Part shown: positions 6,604 through 14,960 of the stretch, piece by piece | Layout of the letters: every line of letters starts with the position of its first letter | Position numbering within the stretch: position 1 is the stretch's first letter | From: Bacteroidales bacterium | Lineage (GTDB): Bacteria > Bacteroidota > Bacteroidia > Bacteroidales > F082 | Direction: 5' to 3' | DNA: 15,530 nucleotides | NCBI GenBank assembly: GCA_017508895.1 | Contig: JAFWRA010000147.1 | Location: 1 to 15,530 of the forward strand | Position numbers and translations under genes: made by a program | Notes under the pieces: generated by a model | The model's input: the letters and a program-made list of their open reading frames with translations, nothing else | Told to the model about the DNA's origin: nothing | Databases searched by the model: none

Positions 6604-7656
6604 ATGGAAAACGTATTGCGATTTGAACATTCTGAATATCTCTACTGGTTGATAATCATCCCAGTATTGGTCATCATTTATATTCTGTTCCGCATAAGTC
6701 AGAAGCGCCGTTTTGAGCGTTTCGCTCATATTGAGATGCGTCAAAACCTTGTGCCGACTTATTCCACCCGACGCGCCAACTTTAAGTTCATCATCTTCCT
6801 TCTTATCATCGCCTGCTCGATTTTGGCTTTGGCAAACTTGCAGAGTGGCAGTAAGATGGAGGAGGTGAAGCGCGAAGGTATTGACCTGTATATCGCAGTT
6901 GATGTCTCCAACTCGATGAACGCTGAGGATATTGTACCCAGTCGTTTGGAGCGCTCGAAGCAGGCTATCAACAAGCTGATTGGTGACATGCGTGGCGACC
7001 GCCTCGGTGTTATAGTCTTTGCCGATAAAGCCTTTGTGCAGCTGCCCATCACCACCGACTATTCGGCGGCAAAGATGTTCCTCTCGACCATCAACACGAA
7101 TCTTGTGGCCTCGCAGGGAACGGCTATTGCCGAAGCTATCAATCTGGCAATGAAGTCATTCCCCGATGAAGCCCACAGTCGTGCCATCATCATCATTTCT
7201 GATGGTGAAGACCACGAGAATGATGTAGCCATTAAAGCGGCTCAAGATGCTGCCAAACAGGGCGTACACATATATACTATAGGTATGGGCCTCGCCGACG
7301 GCGCCCCGATTCCTGAGTACAACCAATATGGCCATCAAACGGGTTACCGCAAGGATAAAAACGGCAACACCATCATCACACGTTTGGATGAGCAGATGCT
7401 GCAGAAGATTGCCGCAGCAGGTAACGGCATATATGTGCGCGCCAGCAATTCTAATGTGGGCTTGGAGAAGATTTACGACGACATCAACAAACTTGACAAG
7501 ACGGAAATCGATGCCAAGGTCTTCACTGACTATGAAGACCAGTTCCAGTGGTTTGTAGCTGCTGCCATCGTCTTTTTGCTGATTGAGATTTTCATTTCCT
7601 CAGGCAAGAAAGCTTGGGAGCGGAAGTTTAACATTTTTGAGAAGAAAGATGAATAA
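6604..7656 (+). CDS. batB: BatB, membrane VWA-domain protein
   Basis: The 350-residue product is a paralogue of BatA with the same membrane topology: segments at about 13-29, 60-78 and 315-331, and a VWA domain at about 92-300. The MIDAS reads DVSNS (100-104), T173 in SQGTAIAEA and D200 in IISDGED. The Asn in place of the Gly of BatA still satisfies DxSxS, so metal binding should be kept. The gene begins four bases after batA without a Shine-Dalgarno site and overlaps batC by eight bases. Two different VWA proteins side by side suggest a hetero-oligomeric membrane assembly, which is inference. The short basic and charged C-terminal tail (KKAWERKFNIFEKKDE) should face the cytoplasm. Confidence 0.92.
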   Translation: MENVLRFEHSEYLYWLIIIPVLVIIYILFRISQKRRFERFAHIEMRQNLVPTYSTRRANFKFIIFLLIIACSILALANLQSGSKMEEVKREGIDLYIAVDVSNSMNAEDIVPSRLERSKQAINKLIGDMRGDRLGVIVFADKAFVQLPITTDYSAAKMFLSTINTNLVASQGTAIAEAINLAMKSFPDEAHSRAIIIISDGEDHENDVAIKAAQDAAKQGVHIYTIGMGLADGAPIPEYNQYGHQTGYRKDKNGNTIITRLDEQMLQKIAAAGNGIYVRASNSNVGLEKIYDDINKLDKTEIDAKVFTDYEDQFQWFVAAAIVFLLIEIFISSGKKAWERKFNIFEKKDE

Positions 7657-9280
7657 GTTCATTAAATATCTGACCATCATAGTTTTCCTGTCGTCTGTGT
7701 TGACGGTTTCGGCACAGAGCGACGAGCAGGCCATCCGTAGAGGTAACCGAAACTACAAGAGCGGCAACTACGAGCAGGCCATCGAGAATTATAGGAAAGC
7801 CTTGGAAATCAGGCCGAACAATGCGAAGGCACAGTTTAATTTGGGCGATGTTTATTATGCCAAACAGTCCTACGACACGGCCTACAACGAGTTTCAGAAA
7901 GTAGTAGAGATGTCGCCTGATGCCAAACTGAAGTCGGATGCCGTTTACAACATGGGCAACTGTCTCTTGGCGCAGAACAAGTATTACGATGCCTTTAATA
8001 TATATAAGGTGTCGCTGAAACTAAATCCAGAGAATGAAAATGCCTTGTATAACCTCGAGTTTTGCCGTGCCCATTTGGTCAAGAGCAAGATTTGGGTGGT
8101 GCAACCTGAAAATGGTAGGGTAGAGGCGAATGAGAAAGAGGCCTTTAACGGCCAACGTGTCACGCTGACGGCACAACCCGATGAGGATTATGCACTCTCA
8201 CAATACATGGTGGTGCGTGCCGACAATCAGGAGGTGCAAGTGCAGGTGAGCGGTAATAGTTTCATCATGCCCAAGTTCAATGTGTTGGTCTCGGCAGAGT
8301 TCAAGAAAGCGCATAAGATTGAGATTGAGAAGAATATCAAGCATGGAATCGTCTCTGCCGATAAACAAAAAGCCATTGAAGGACAGCAGGTTAAATTGTC
8401 TGGTAAAGGTGAAGATGGATATGTGGTGGATAAATTCACTGTGTATAAGACGGGAAGCAGAAACGACACGGTGCCAGTCAATGATACGGTGTTCCAAATG
8501 CCCGATTTCGATGTGACGGTGACGGCTATTTTCCGTACGGCGCTGAAAGTCAGTGTTGATAGTGTGGCTTATGGTACGGTTTCGGTGACCGACAGTTTGG
8601 TCAAATCTGGCGATAATATTGCCATCATCGTGAAGCCTGACAAAGGTTATCAGTTAGGTGATTTGCGGGTGGTTAGCGATAAGGATGCCACCGAGTCGGC
8701 GCCCGTTTCGGATGACAATGTTTTCCAGATGATTGATTCTGACGTGACGGTGAAGGCCGAGTTTGTTGAAGCCACGGATTACTTCAAAGTGCTTCCCGAT
8801 ACGACCCTGAAAGAAGGTCATGTGCTCCTTGACCAAGTTGAAGCCACGCGTCGCGAGACGGTTGCTTTACGCAATGCGCCTGAGCCGGGCTATCAGTTTA
8901 AGGAATATGTCATCCATCAGGTAGGGGATACAGCTGTTAAGGTACAGCCTTTAGGCAACTTCTTCACCATGCCCGATTTCGATGTGGAGGTTTCGGCCAT
9001 TTTTGAGAAGAGCGAAGGTCAAGACCAGCAGCAACAGCAGCAAAACCAGGACCAGCAACAAGACCAACAGGATCAAGAGCAACAGCAAGACCAGCAGCAA
9101 AACCAAGATCAGCAGCAACAACAGCAACAAAACCAACAGCAGCAAAGTCAGCAAATGTCGAAGGAAGATGCCCAGCGAATGCTTGATGCCCTTGAAAACC
9201 AGGAAAAAAAGACCATGGAAAAGGTCAACGAACAGAAAGTAAGACAACAACCCAAGAAGAAGAGCGATAAAGATTGGTAA
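7649..9280 (+). CDS. batC: BatC, TPR protein with four inserted InlB-type beta repeats
   Basis: A 543-residue exported protein. It has a signal peptide (MNKFIKYLTIIVFLSSVLTVSAQ), then about three TPR units (25-58, 59-92, 96-129; note the GNYEQAIENYRKALEIRPNN unit). Four beta repeats of about 75 residues follow (147-218, 222-295, 298-372, 378-452), each closing with F-x-M-x-x-x-D/N-V-x-V-x-A-x-F. A Gln/Asp-rich tract (458-502) and a charged helical tail opening MSKEDAQRMLDALENQEKK (503-521) complete it. TPR plus Q-rich tract plus that tail is the BatC signature; the repeats resemble divergent InlB B-repeats (Flg_new type) and are not usual in BatC proteins, which are roughly half this length. 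I chose the ATG at 7649, overlapping batB by eight bases, because it begins the signal peptide; an upstream in-frame ATG at 7583 would not. Confidence 0.88.
   Translation: MNKFIKYLTIIVFLSSVLTVSAQSDEQAIRRGNRNYKSGNYEQAIENYRKALEIRPNNAKAQFNLGDVYYAKQSYDTAYNEFQKVVEMSPDAKLKSDAVYNMGNCLLAQNKYYDAFNIYKVSLKLNPENENALYNLEFCRAHLVKSKIWVVQPENGRVEANEKEAFNGQRVTLTAQPDEDYALSQYMVVRADNQEVQVQVSGNSFIMPKFNVLVSAEFKKAHKIEIEKNIKHGIVSADKQKAIEGQQVKLSGKGEDGYVVDKFTVYKTGSRNDTVPVNDTVFQMPDFDVTVTAIFRTALKVSVDSVAYGTVSVTDSLVKSGDNIAIIVKPDKGYQLGDLRVVSDKDATESAPVSDDNVFQMIDSDVTVKAEFVEATDYFKVLPDTTLKEGHVLLDQVEATRRETVALRNAPEPGYQFKEYVIHQVGDTAVKVQPLGNFFTMPDFDVEVSAIFEKSEGQDQQQQQQNQDQQQDQQDQEQQQDQQQNQDQQQQQQQNQQQQSQQMSKEDAQRMLDALENQEKKTMEKVNEQKVRQQPKKKSDKDW
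8087..9004 (+). repeat. Four tandem InlB-type beta repeats within batC
   Basis: Protein-level repeats corresponding to DNA segments of about 8087-8302, 8312-8533, 8540-8764 and 8780-9004. Each has the pattern of a divergent InlB B-repeat: a strand, a G-x-V or equivalent turn, a 'G-x-x-V-x-L/I-x-x-x-P' core and the closing F-x-M-x-x-x-D-V-x-V-x-A-x-F. Repeat 3 has MIDSDV in place of MPDFDV. DNA identity between units is low by eye, so this is an old expansion or acquired domain array rather than a recent tandem duplication. Confidence 0.75.
9020..9154 (+). repeat. Gln/Asp-rich CAG/CAA/GAC codon tract in batC
   Basis: About 45 codons, nearly all Gln, Asp or Asn, written mostly as CAG, CAA, GAC and AAC in irregular order. 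It encodes a flexible linker seen in BatC proteins generally. The near-repetitive DNA is prone to in-frame length change by slippage. Confidence 0.8.
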
Positions 9281-9282
9281 TT

Positions 9283-11145
9283 ATGAATAAACGAATCATT
9301 TTGTTTTTGATGTTAGCCCCCCTGTGGCTGTGGGCGCAAGACGACCCGAGATTGACAGTCTCCGCCAAGAAAGAAGTCATGGTGGGCGAGCGTTTCCAAG
9401 TGGTGTTTGAAGCCAATGCCGAAGGAAAGAGCTTTCAAGCCCCTTCGTTCAATGGCTTTACCGTGGTGGGCGGGCCGTTCACCTCGACGAGTTCCAGTTT
9501 CCAAATGGTCAACGGCTCGATGTCGCATAGTGTGAAATGTACTTATACCTTTGCTTTACAGGCCGAACAAGAAGGGACGTTCCATGTGGGATCCGCCTCT
9601 TTGACAGTCAAAGGCAACAAAATCTTGAGCGAGCCTTTTGACATCAAGGTGGTGCCCGACGATGGTAGTCATGCCGCTCCAGCAACGGGTGGCTTCTCTT
9701 CGGGTCAAGGCCAGTCGCAGCAAAGCACCAATGACCCGCAGGTCAGCGGCAAGGATTTGTTCTTGCGCGTCATACCCTCCAAGAAATCCGCTTATTTGGG
9801 TGAGCAGGTGGTGTTGACCTATAAGTTGTATACCAAAGTGCCGGTCAGTTCCTTGTCGGTCGGTAAAATGCCTACCTATGCAGGTTTTTGGACCAAGGAC
9901 ATTTCGGATAACAACGGCGGTAGTTTGCACCAAAGCAGCGAATACATCAACGGCATTGAGTATACGGTGGCTGAGATTCAAAAAATCGTAATTGTGCCTC
10001 AGCGTGCAGGCAATCTTACCATCGACCCGATGTCAATAGAATGCATCGCACAAGTCAGGACGGAGAGCAACCGCCGCCGCAGCATGGATCCGTTTGAGGA
10101 GTTCTTCAACGACCCGTTTTTCAACCGCAACATCGCTAATGTGAAGAAAGAATTGACTTCGAATACGTTCCTGCTTGAGGTAAAGAATCTTCCTGAAGCT
10201 GGTAAACCCGATTCGTTTGCGGGTGCAGTGGGCAATTATAACTTCAAGGCGGATATCGACAAGACTGAACTGAAGACCAACGAGGCTTTCACTTTGACGC
10301 TTACCGTCAGTGGCACAGGCAACATCGAACTGCTGCAAATGCCTGAACCCATCTTTCCTCCCGATTTTGAAGTCTACGATCCCAAGATTACCACTTCGAC
10401 AAATGTGAATGCTCAAGGGTTATCGGGAACGAAGAAGGCTGAGTATTTAGTCATTCCGCGTCGGGCAGGGAGTTTCACCATCCCCGCCATTGAGTTCTCT
10501 TATTTCAACCCTTCGAATGAAGCCTATCAGACGTTGCCGTCACAACCTTATGATATTAAGATTGAGAAAGGCAAAGACACAGATGAGGGTGGAAGCATCT
10601 ATGCTTCCAATCAGGAGGATATCAAGTATTTGGGTAGCGACATCCACCATATCATGACAGGCAATGCCCATCTGCGTCCACAGAAGTTGAGTTTCTTCGG
10701 TTCATCGGCCTATTTCGTGGGACTACTCTCCTTGCTACTTGTTTTTGTCATCCTGTTGTTTGTCCTCAAGAAGCATGAGGAACAGGCCAAGGATACGGCT
10801 GCCAACCGCAACCGCAAGGCTGATAAGGTGGCGCGCGGCAGGTTGAAAAACGCCTTGCAATACCTGAAAGTGAAGGATCAGGAGAAGTTCTATGTGGAGA
10901 TGTCGCAGGCATTATGGGGATACATTGCCGACAAGACAGGCATCGAACGCTCCAAGTTATCGATGGACACGGTGAGTGAGACCATGAAGAGCAAAAACGT
11001 GCCTGATGAATTGACACAACAGTTTGTCGATACGCTCAACAGTTGTGAGTTCGCCCGTTTTGCTCCAGGCAGTGCCGAAGAGAAGATGGACGACCTTTAT
11101 CGCCGAGGCATTGATGTGATTTCAAAAGCGGAAAAAGTCTTGTAA
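9283..11145 (+). CDS. batD: BatD, aerotolerance-family membrane protein
   Basis: The 620-residue protein is built like BatD: a signal peptide (MNKRIILFLMLAPLWLWAQ), then a long periplasmic part made of consecutive beta-sandwich modules (about 21-125, 157-300 and 315-430). One membrane segment (about 474-495) and a cytoplasmic helical domain (about 512-620) follow. Conserved-looking features include the PSFNGFTVVGGP turn (54-65) and ISDNNGG (207-213). A Gly/Ser/Gln-rich linker (about 133-150) separates the first two modules. I took the ATG at 9283, two bases after the batC stop, over an in-frame TTG at 9274. The cytoplasmic tail resembles that of the unnamed gene at 4577-5605. BatD is thought to organise the envelope side of the Bat assembly; no enzyme motif is visible. 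Confidence 0.9.
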   Translation: MNKRIILFLMLAPLWLWAQDDPRLTVSAKKEVMVGERFQVVFEANAEGKSFQAPSFNGFTVVGGPFTSTSSSFQMVNGSMSHSVKCTYTFALQAEQEGTFHVGSASLTVKGNKILSEPFDIKVVPDDGSHAAPATGGFSSGQGQSQQSTNDPQVSGKDLFLRVIPSKKSAYLGEQVVLTYKLYTKVPVSSLSVGKMPTYAGFWTKDISDNNGGSLHQSSEYINGIEYTVAEIQKIVIVPQRAGNLTIDPMSIECIAQVRTESNRRRSMDPFEEFFNDPFFNRNIANVKKELTSNTFLLEVKNLPEAGKPDSFAGAVGNYNFKADIDKTELKTNEAFTLTLTVSGTGNIELLQMPEPIFPPDFEVYDPKITTSTNVNAQGLSGTKKAEYLVIPRRAGSFTIPAIEFSYFNPSNEAYQTLPSQPYDIKIEKGKDTDEGGSIYASNQEDIKYLGSDIHHIMTGNAHLRPQKLSFFGSSAYFVGLLSLLLVFVILLFVLKKHEEQAKDTAANRNRKADKVARGRLKNALQYLKVKDQEKFYVEMSQALWGYIADKTGIERSKLSMDTVSETMKSKNVPDELTQQFVDTLNSCEFARFAPGSAEEKMDDLYRRGIDVISKAEKVL

Positions 11146-11164
11146 TGAATGAAAGGGAATAAAG

Positions 11165-11932
11165 ATGAAAAGATACACCTTATTAATATTATGTCTTCTC
11201 ACCATGTTGGGCTTGAACATGGCTCATGCCCAAGATAATGGTGAAGTATGGTTTGAGCAGGCCAATGCCGCATACAATTCCGGTAATTACGATACTGCTG
11301 TGTCGCTTTATGAGAAGATTCTTGCTACTGACATGGAATCGGTGCAAGTTTATTACAACATGGGTAATGCCTATTACAAGATGCATGAATATCCCATGGC
11401 CATTTATTATTACGAAAAAGCTTTGAAGCTTGACCCGTCAAATGAGGATGTGAAGACCAACCTCGCTATTGCCAATCTTGCCATTGTTGACAAGGTGGAC
11501 CCCATGCCTCAGCCTTTCTTCGTAAGATGGTGGCGCAGTACGCGAGCTTTGTTTTCGAGCGACCACTGGGCATGGTGTTCCATAGTCGCTTTTGCATTGC
11601 TGCTTTTCTCTCTCTTCCTGTTCCTGCGCTCACGGCGCATCGGTTTGCGGAAGCTTGGCTTTTTTGCTAGCATTCTTTTCTTGATAGTTTTTGGCCTTTC
11701 GGTGACTTTTGCCGCTCAGCTGAAGTCTGCCGCCGTTGCCCAAGACCAAGCCATCATCATGACCCCAACGGTGACGGTGAAAAGTTCACCAAGCGAGAAC
11801 GGTGTCGACTTGTTCGTGTTGCACGAAGGTTCTAAGGTGACAGTTTTGGAGACCTCAAACGGCTGGAATCGGGTTCGAATCGCCAATGGTAGCGAAGGCT
11901 GGCTTGAAGCGGATAAGATGCTCCCATTCTGA
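11165..11932 (+). CDS. batE: BatE, TPR and SH3-like membrane protein
   Basis: A 255-residue protein closing the operon. It has a signal peptide (MKRYTLLILCLLTMLGLNMAHAQ), two TPR units (about 25-58 and 59-92, with the GNAYYKMHEYPMAIYYYEKAL unit), and two membrane segments (about 136-154 and 162-183) joined by a basic loop. A C-terminal bacterial SH3 domain (about 195-254) shows VTVKSSPS, LHEGSKVTVLE and WNRVRI...GWL. The TPR part and the SH3 part both face the periplasm by this topology, suggesting protein-protein and perhaps peptidoglycan contacts. The gene starts 19 bases after batD with only a weak AAGGG upstream. Length and domains are as in the BatE family. An A/T-rich region with a strong inverted repeat follows. 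Confidence 0.9.
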   Translation: MKRYTLLILCLLTMLGLNMAHAQDNGEVWFEQANAAYNSGNYDTAVSLYEKILATDMESVQVYYNMGNAYYKMHEYPMAIYYYEKALKLDPSNEDVKTNLAIANLAIVDKVDPMPQPFFVRWWRSTRALFSSDHWAWCSIVAFALLLFSLFLFLRSRRIGLRKLGFFASILFLIVFGLSVTFAAQLKSAAVAQDQAIIMTPTVTVKSSPSENGVDLFVLHEGSKVTVLETSNGWNRVRIANGSEGWLEADKMLPF

Positions 11933-11962
11933 CCGTTTTAGGGGTTAAAATGACTTTTTTTC

Positions 11963-11983
11963 AAAAAAAATGAAATTTTTTTT
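11963..11983 (+). terminator. Possible A/T-only hairpin terminator after batE
   Basis: AAAAAAAAT-GAA-ATTTTTTTT is a perfect 9-bp inverted repeat with a three-base loop, 31 bases after the batE stop. The T-rich right arm could act as the U-tract. It contains no G/C pairs, so the structure is weak, and such runs also arise by chance in A/T-rich gaps. A second weak pairing, TTTTA...TAAAA, lies just upstream at about 11936-11950. Confidence 0.3.
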
Positions 11984-12015
11984 CTTCAAAATGTAATTTC
12001 TTTGAGAGAATGTCA

Positions 12016-12023
12016 TATATTTG
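12016..12023 (+). promoter_or_regulatory. Candidate -7 promoter box for the secreted Asp-box protein gene
   Basis: TATATTTG matches TAnnTTTG and lies 57 bases upstream of the ATG at 12081. This would give a leader of about 50 bases. The surrounding gap is strongly A/T-rich. A TTTG occurs at 12001 but is too close to serve as a standard -33 box. Confidence 0.45.
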
Positions 12024-12080
12024 CAGACCTATTTATGGTGAAAAACTGTCAAAACAGATAATTAATTAAAATTTCGTGAT

Positions 12081-14960
12081 ATGAAAAAGAGATTTTTACC
12101 TTTCAGTTTACTTCTGGTAATCATGGTCTTAGGTCAATCGATGGCTATCGCTGACCAAGGAGGACACTATGTCCCGCGTACGCAAACTACTATGAATGCG
12201 GAGAGCTTTATGGGCAGTCTTCGCGCTAACCAAAACACTGGTTTGATCGATCCTGCCGACATGTTCAAGGCAATGCAGGTCCAGGCCACAAGAAACGGTG
12301 CCAATGACCCGCTCTATTGGATTAGCATGGGTCCTGACAACATGGGTGGTCAGACTACTGCTGTCGTGTATGACAACAGACTTTACCAAGGTCATCCCAA
12401 TGGTGTGGTTTACATCGGCTCCAAGGGTGGCGGTGTTTACAAAACCTACAACTACGGCGTCACTTGGCATCATGTGGGCAATCTTAATCTGATGGTCAGC
12501 TGCATGATTCAGGATGCTGACGGTACCATCTATGTCGGTACTGGTGACGGCAGCAACGGTGTCAATTACAACGGCCTCGACCAACAAGGCTACGACAACA
12601 GCTTCGCTGGTACTGGTCTTTACAAACTTGTTGATGATGCATTTGAATTAGTCAAGGCTCCTACAGCTGACGAGTGGCTTTACATCAATGACCTGGCTAT
12701 TGCTGGCAGCAAACTTTTGGCTGCTACCGACGACGGTTTGATGTATTCAAACGACAAAGGTCAAACCTGGGCTGTTGCTGTTGAAGGTAAGGCTGTTGCA
12801 GTGAAGGTCGCTAAAGATAACACCATCGTCGCTGGTATCGATGGTCAAGTTTATATCGGTGCTGACGTCGAGCATTTGGTTTGCCATTCTGGTACGGGTT
12901 CCACCTTGCAAGGCGATACCCTTCTTCCCAAGGCAGGAGCTATGATAGACATTGCTATCGCTCCTACGAACGATAACGTTATCTATGTGTCGTGCATTGG
13001 TACCGATGGTAACCATAGTGGTGTCTTTGTTTCCAATAATAAAGGCCAGAATTGGGCTATGGCATTGCCCAGTGTGACAGCTAATCAGGGTCATCTCCTC
13101 TATGGTGGCTTCGGAACTTACAATCACTGCATTGTGGTAGATCCCTTAGATGAGGGTACCCTGTATGTGATGGGTTATTACCTTTGGAAGATTCAAAAGC
13201 CTGAAAGTGGCACTGGTTATTACCTTGCTGAACAAATAACGACTGACTCTTATTCTTATTTTCCTGATTATCTCCATGTGGGTATCCATACCATGGTGTT
13301 TAACCCCAACAACGCTGGAGAATGCTATGTGGGTACCGATGGTGGTGTCTACAAAGGCACAGGGAGATTCGTTTTCAGCAACTGCAACCGCAACTATGTG
13401 ACCACTCGTATGTTCAATGTGGCACCCTCCGGCGAGGTTAATCGCATTCTGGCCGCTGGCCTTGACCATGGCACTGTGCTGATTGAGGGCGACGAAAATG
13501 CAAATACGCTTGGCACGGGTGAATGGATTAATCCTTTGGGCTATGATATGGGTTTATTTGGTGATGGAGGACATGCTGGTCCTTGCGCCATTTCGGCTCT
13601 GAACCCCAACACGTTCTTCGTCACTTACAAAGGTGGTGGATTGGAACGTACTCAAACTGCCGGTGAAGACTGGGTGTCAACCAACTTCACATCTCATTCG
13701 AGCCTTGGCCTCAGCACTTCTTCTTTCCGTTTGCCTATCCTGCTCCACGAAAAGTATAACAACCAACTGAATCCTGAGACGGTTTGGTACTTTAATGAGA
13801 CTGACGAAACCCAGGTGAGCGGAACCGATGTCATGGTGATAAGCAAAAACAATTATCCTTTCCACTACACATTGACGGCTCCTCTTGCTGCTGGTGACTC
13901 CGTTGAGGTGCATGACCCCATTACTGCCAACTTCTTTGTTGCTTTCACCGATGTTGTCACAATGACCCGCACCCCTCTCCAATTTGACGTTGAAGCTAGA
14001 TGGTATAAAGTGGCCGATAAGAGTCACTCAGGCTTCAGAGGCGAGCCTCTCTGCATGGGTATTTCTGCCGATGGCGACAACCTCTTTGTTGGTTTGAAGG
14101 ATGGTAAGTTCTACCGTATCTCTGGTCTCAACTCTGTTGTTGACGATGCTACAGGTACCATCACCGATTCGTTGTTTGCTGTCACCACCACTCAAATCAC
14201 TTTGCCCATGAGCGGCCAGTGCGTCACTTCGGTCTGTGTCGACCCGCGCGATAACAATAAAGTTGTTGTCACTTGCGGTAACTATGGCAATGATGACTAT
14301 GTGTTCTATTCCACCAACGCTATGTCGGACGAGCCCACCTTCGTTAGCAAGCAGGCCAACCTGCCCAAGATGCCTGTCTATTCTTCATTGATTGAGATGG
14401 CTACTGGCGATGTTATCCTCGGCACTGAGCGTGGCATCTACAGAACCAAGAACATCAACAATCCTGAATGGTCGAATGATGGCAATATCATGGGTGAGGT
14501 TCCGGTTATGGAACTCAAGCAACAGCTGATTTATCATGAGGATGAACAGATTTCCACTGTAACTGATGAAGGTATTTTCGTGACAGTATATCCTGGTGTC
14601 TACAATACGGGTGTCATCTATGCCGCCACTTACGGCAAGGGTGTGTACCGTTGCGAGAACTATAAGAAAGATTTCGCGGGCGTTCCGGAGACTCCTTCAG
14701 TTGAGAACATTGCTGTCAGCATGTATCCCAACCCGGTTAACGGTCAGGCAACCCTCAGTTTCGAACTCAGTGAAAGCTGCAATGTCAGCTATCAGGTGTT
14801 CGATATGACTGGCCGTATGGTGATGAGCCAGAACATGGGTCGTTTTGCTGAAGGCGAACACCAAGTCAACCTCAACGCCGAAAACCTCAGCACAGGTTCT
14901 TATATCCTGCGTCTCAGCCAGGGTGCCAATACGTCCTGCGTGAAGTTCTTGGTGTACTAA
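12081..14960 (+). CDS. Secreted Asp-box (BNR/sortilin-like) beta-propeller protein with T9SS sorting domain
   Basis: The 959-residue product has a signal peptide (MKKRFLPFSLLLVIMVLGQSM, then AIADQ). A repeat-rich body resembles BNR/VPS10-type beta-propellers. Asp-box-like motifs include TYNYGVTW (122-129), SNDKGQTW (223-230) and SNNKGQNW (318-325), each after a 'G-hydrophobic-hydrophobic' strand such as GVYK or GLMY. Strands like VYIGSKGGGVYKT, IYVGTGDGS and CYVGTDGGVYKG fit propeller blades. The last 86 residues (874-959) are a type A T9SS sorting domain: MYPNPV near its start, the VFDMTGRMV core, LSTGSYIL and the closing FLVY. It should cross the outer membrane by T9SS and be released or anchored at the surface. 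No sialidase catalytic residues can be claimed; the fold alone does not give a substrate. The gene looks monocistronic, with its own promoter candidate and a strong terminator. Confidence 0.85.
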   Translation: MKKRFLPFSLLLVIMVLGQSMAIADQGGHYVPRTQTTMNAESFMGSLRANQNTGLIDPADMFKAMQVQATRNGANDPLYWISMGPDNMGGQTTAVVYDNRLYQGHPNGVVYIGSKGGGVYKTYNYGVTWHHVGNLNLMVSCMIQDADGTIYVGTGDGSNGVNYNGLDQQGYDNSFAGTGLYKLVDDAFELVKAPTADEWLYINDLAIAGSKLLAATDDGLMYSNDKGQTWAVAVEGKAVAVKVAKDNTIVAGIDGQVYIGADVEHLVCHSGTGSTLQGDTLLPKAGAMIDIAIAPTNDNVIYVSCIGTDGNHSGVFVSNNKGQNWAMALPSVTANQGHLLYGGFGTYNHCIVVDPLDEGTLYVMGYYLWKIQKPESGTGYYLAEQITTDSYSYFPDYLHVGIHTMVFNPNNAGECYVGTDGGVYKGTGRFVFSNCNRNYVTTRMFNVAPSGEVNRILAAGLDHGTVLIEGDENANTLGTGEWINPLGYDMGLFGDGGHAGPCAISALNPNTFFVTYKGGGLERTQTAGEDWVSTNFTSHSSLGLSTSSFRLPILLHEKYNNQLNPETVWYFNETDETQVSGTDVMVISKNNYPFHYTLTAPLAAGDSVEVHDPITANFFVAFTDVVTMTRTPLQFDVEARWYKVADKSHSGFRGEPLCMGISADGDNLFVGLKDGKFYRISGLNSVVDDATGTITDSLFAVTTTQITLPMSGQCVTSVCVDPRDNNKVVVTCGNYGNDDYVFYSTNAMSDEPTFVSKQANLPKMPVYSSLIEMATGDVILGTERGIYRTKNINNPEWSNDGNIMGEVPVMELKQQLIYHEDEQISTVTDEGIFVTVYPGVYNTGVIYAATYGKGVYRCENYKKDFAGVPETPSVENIAVSMYPNPVNGQATLSFELSESCNVSYQVFDMTGRMVMSQNMGRFAEGEHQVNLNAENLSTGSYILRLSQGANTSCVKFLVY

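Noticed and set aside
7583..7648. Extended batC start at 7583
   Set aside because: It would bury the signal peptide behind 22 residues and overlap batB by 74 bases; the ATG at 7649 fits the signal peptide and the eight-base overlap style of the operon.
9020..9154. Repeated CAGCAGCAA units as a possible CRISPR array or microsatellite locus
   Set aside because: There are no conserved direct repeats with unique spacers; the pattern is fully explained by Gln/Asp codons in the BatC linker.
8982..9242. Plus-strand Ser/Asn/Lys-rich open frame in another frame of batC
   Set aside because: It is the +1 reading of the same CAG/CAA tract (AGC/AAC codons); no start signal or independent support.
8951..9250. 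Minus-strand open frame extremely rich in leucine, resembling a membrane protein
   Set aside because: It is the reverse reading of the CAG/CAA glutamine tract of batC, which gives CTG/TTG leucine codons automatically.
12129..12587. Long minus-strand frames within the 12081-14960 gene
   Set aside because: Antisense shadows of a clear secreted-protein gene with signal peptide and sorting domain; no independent motifs.
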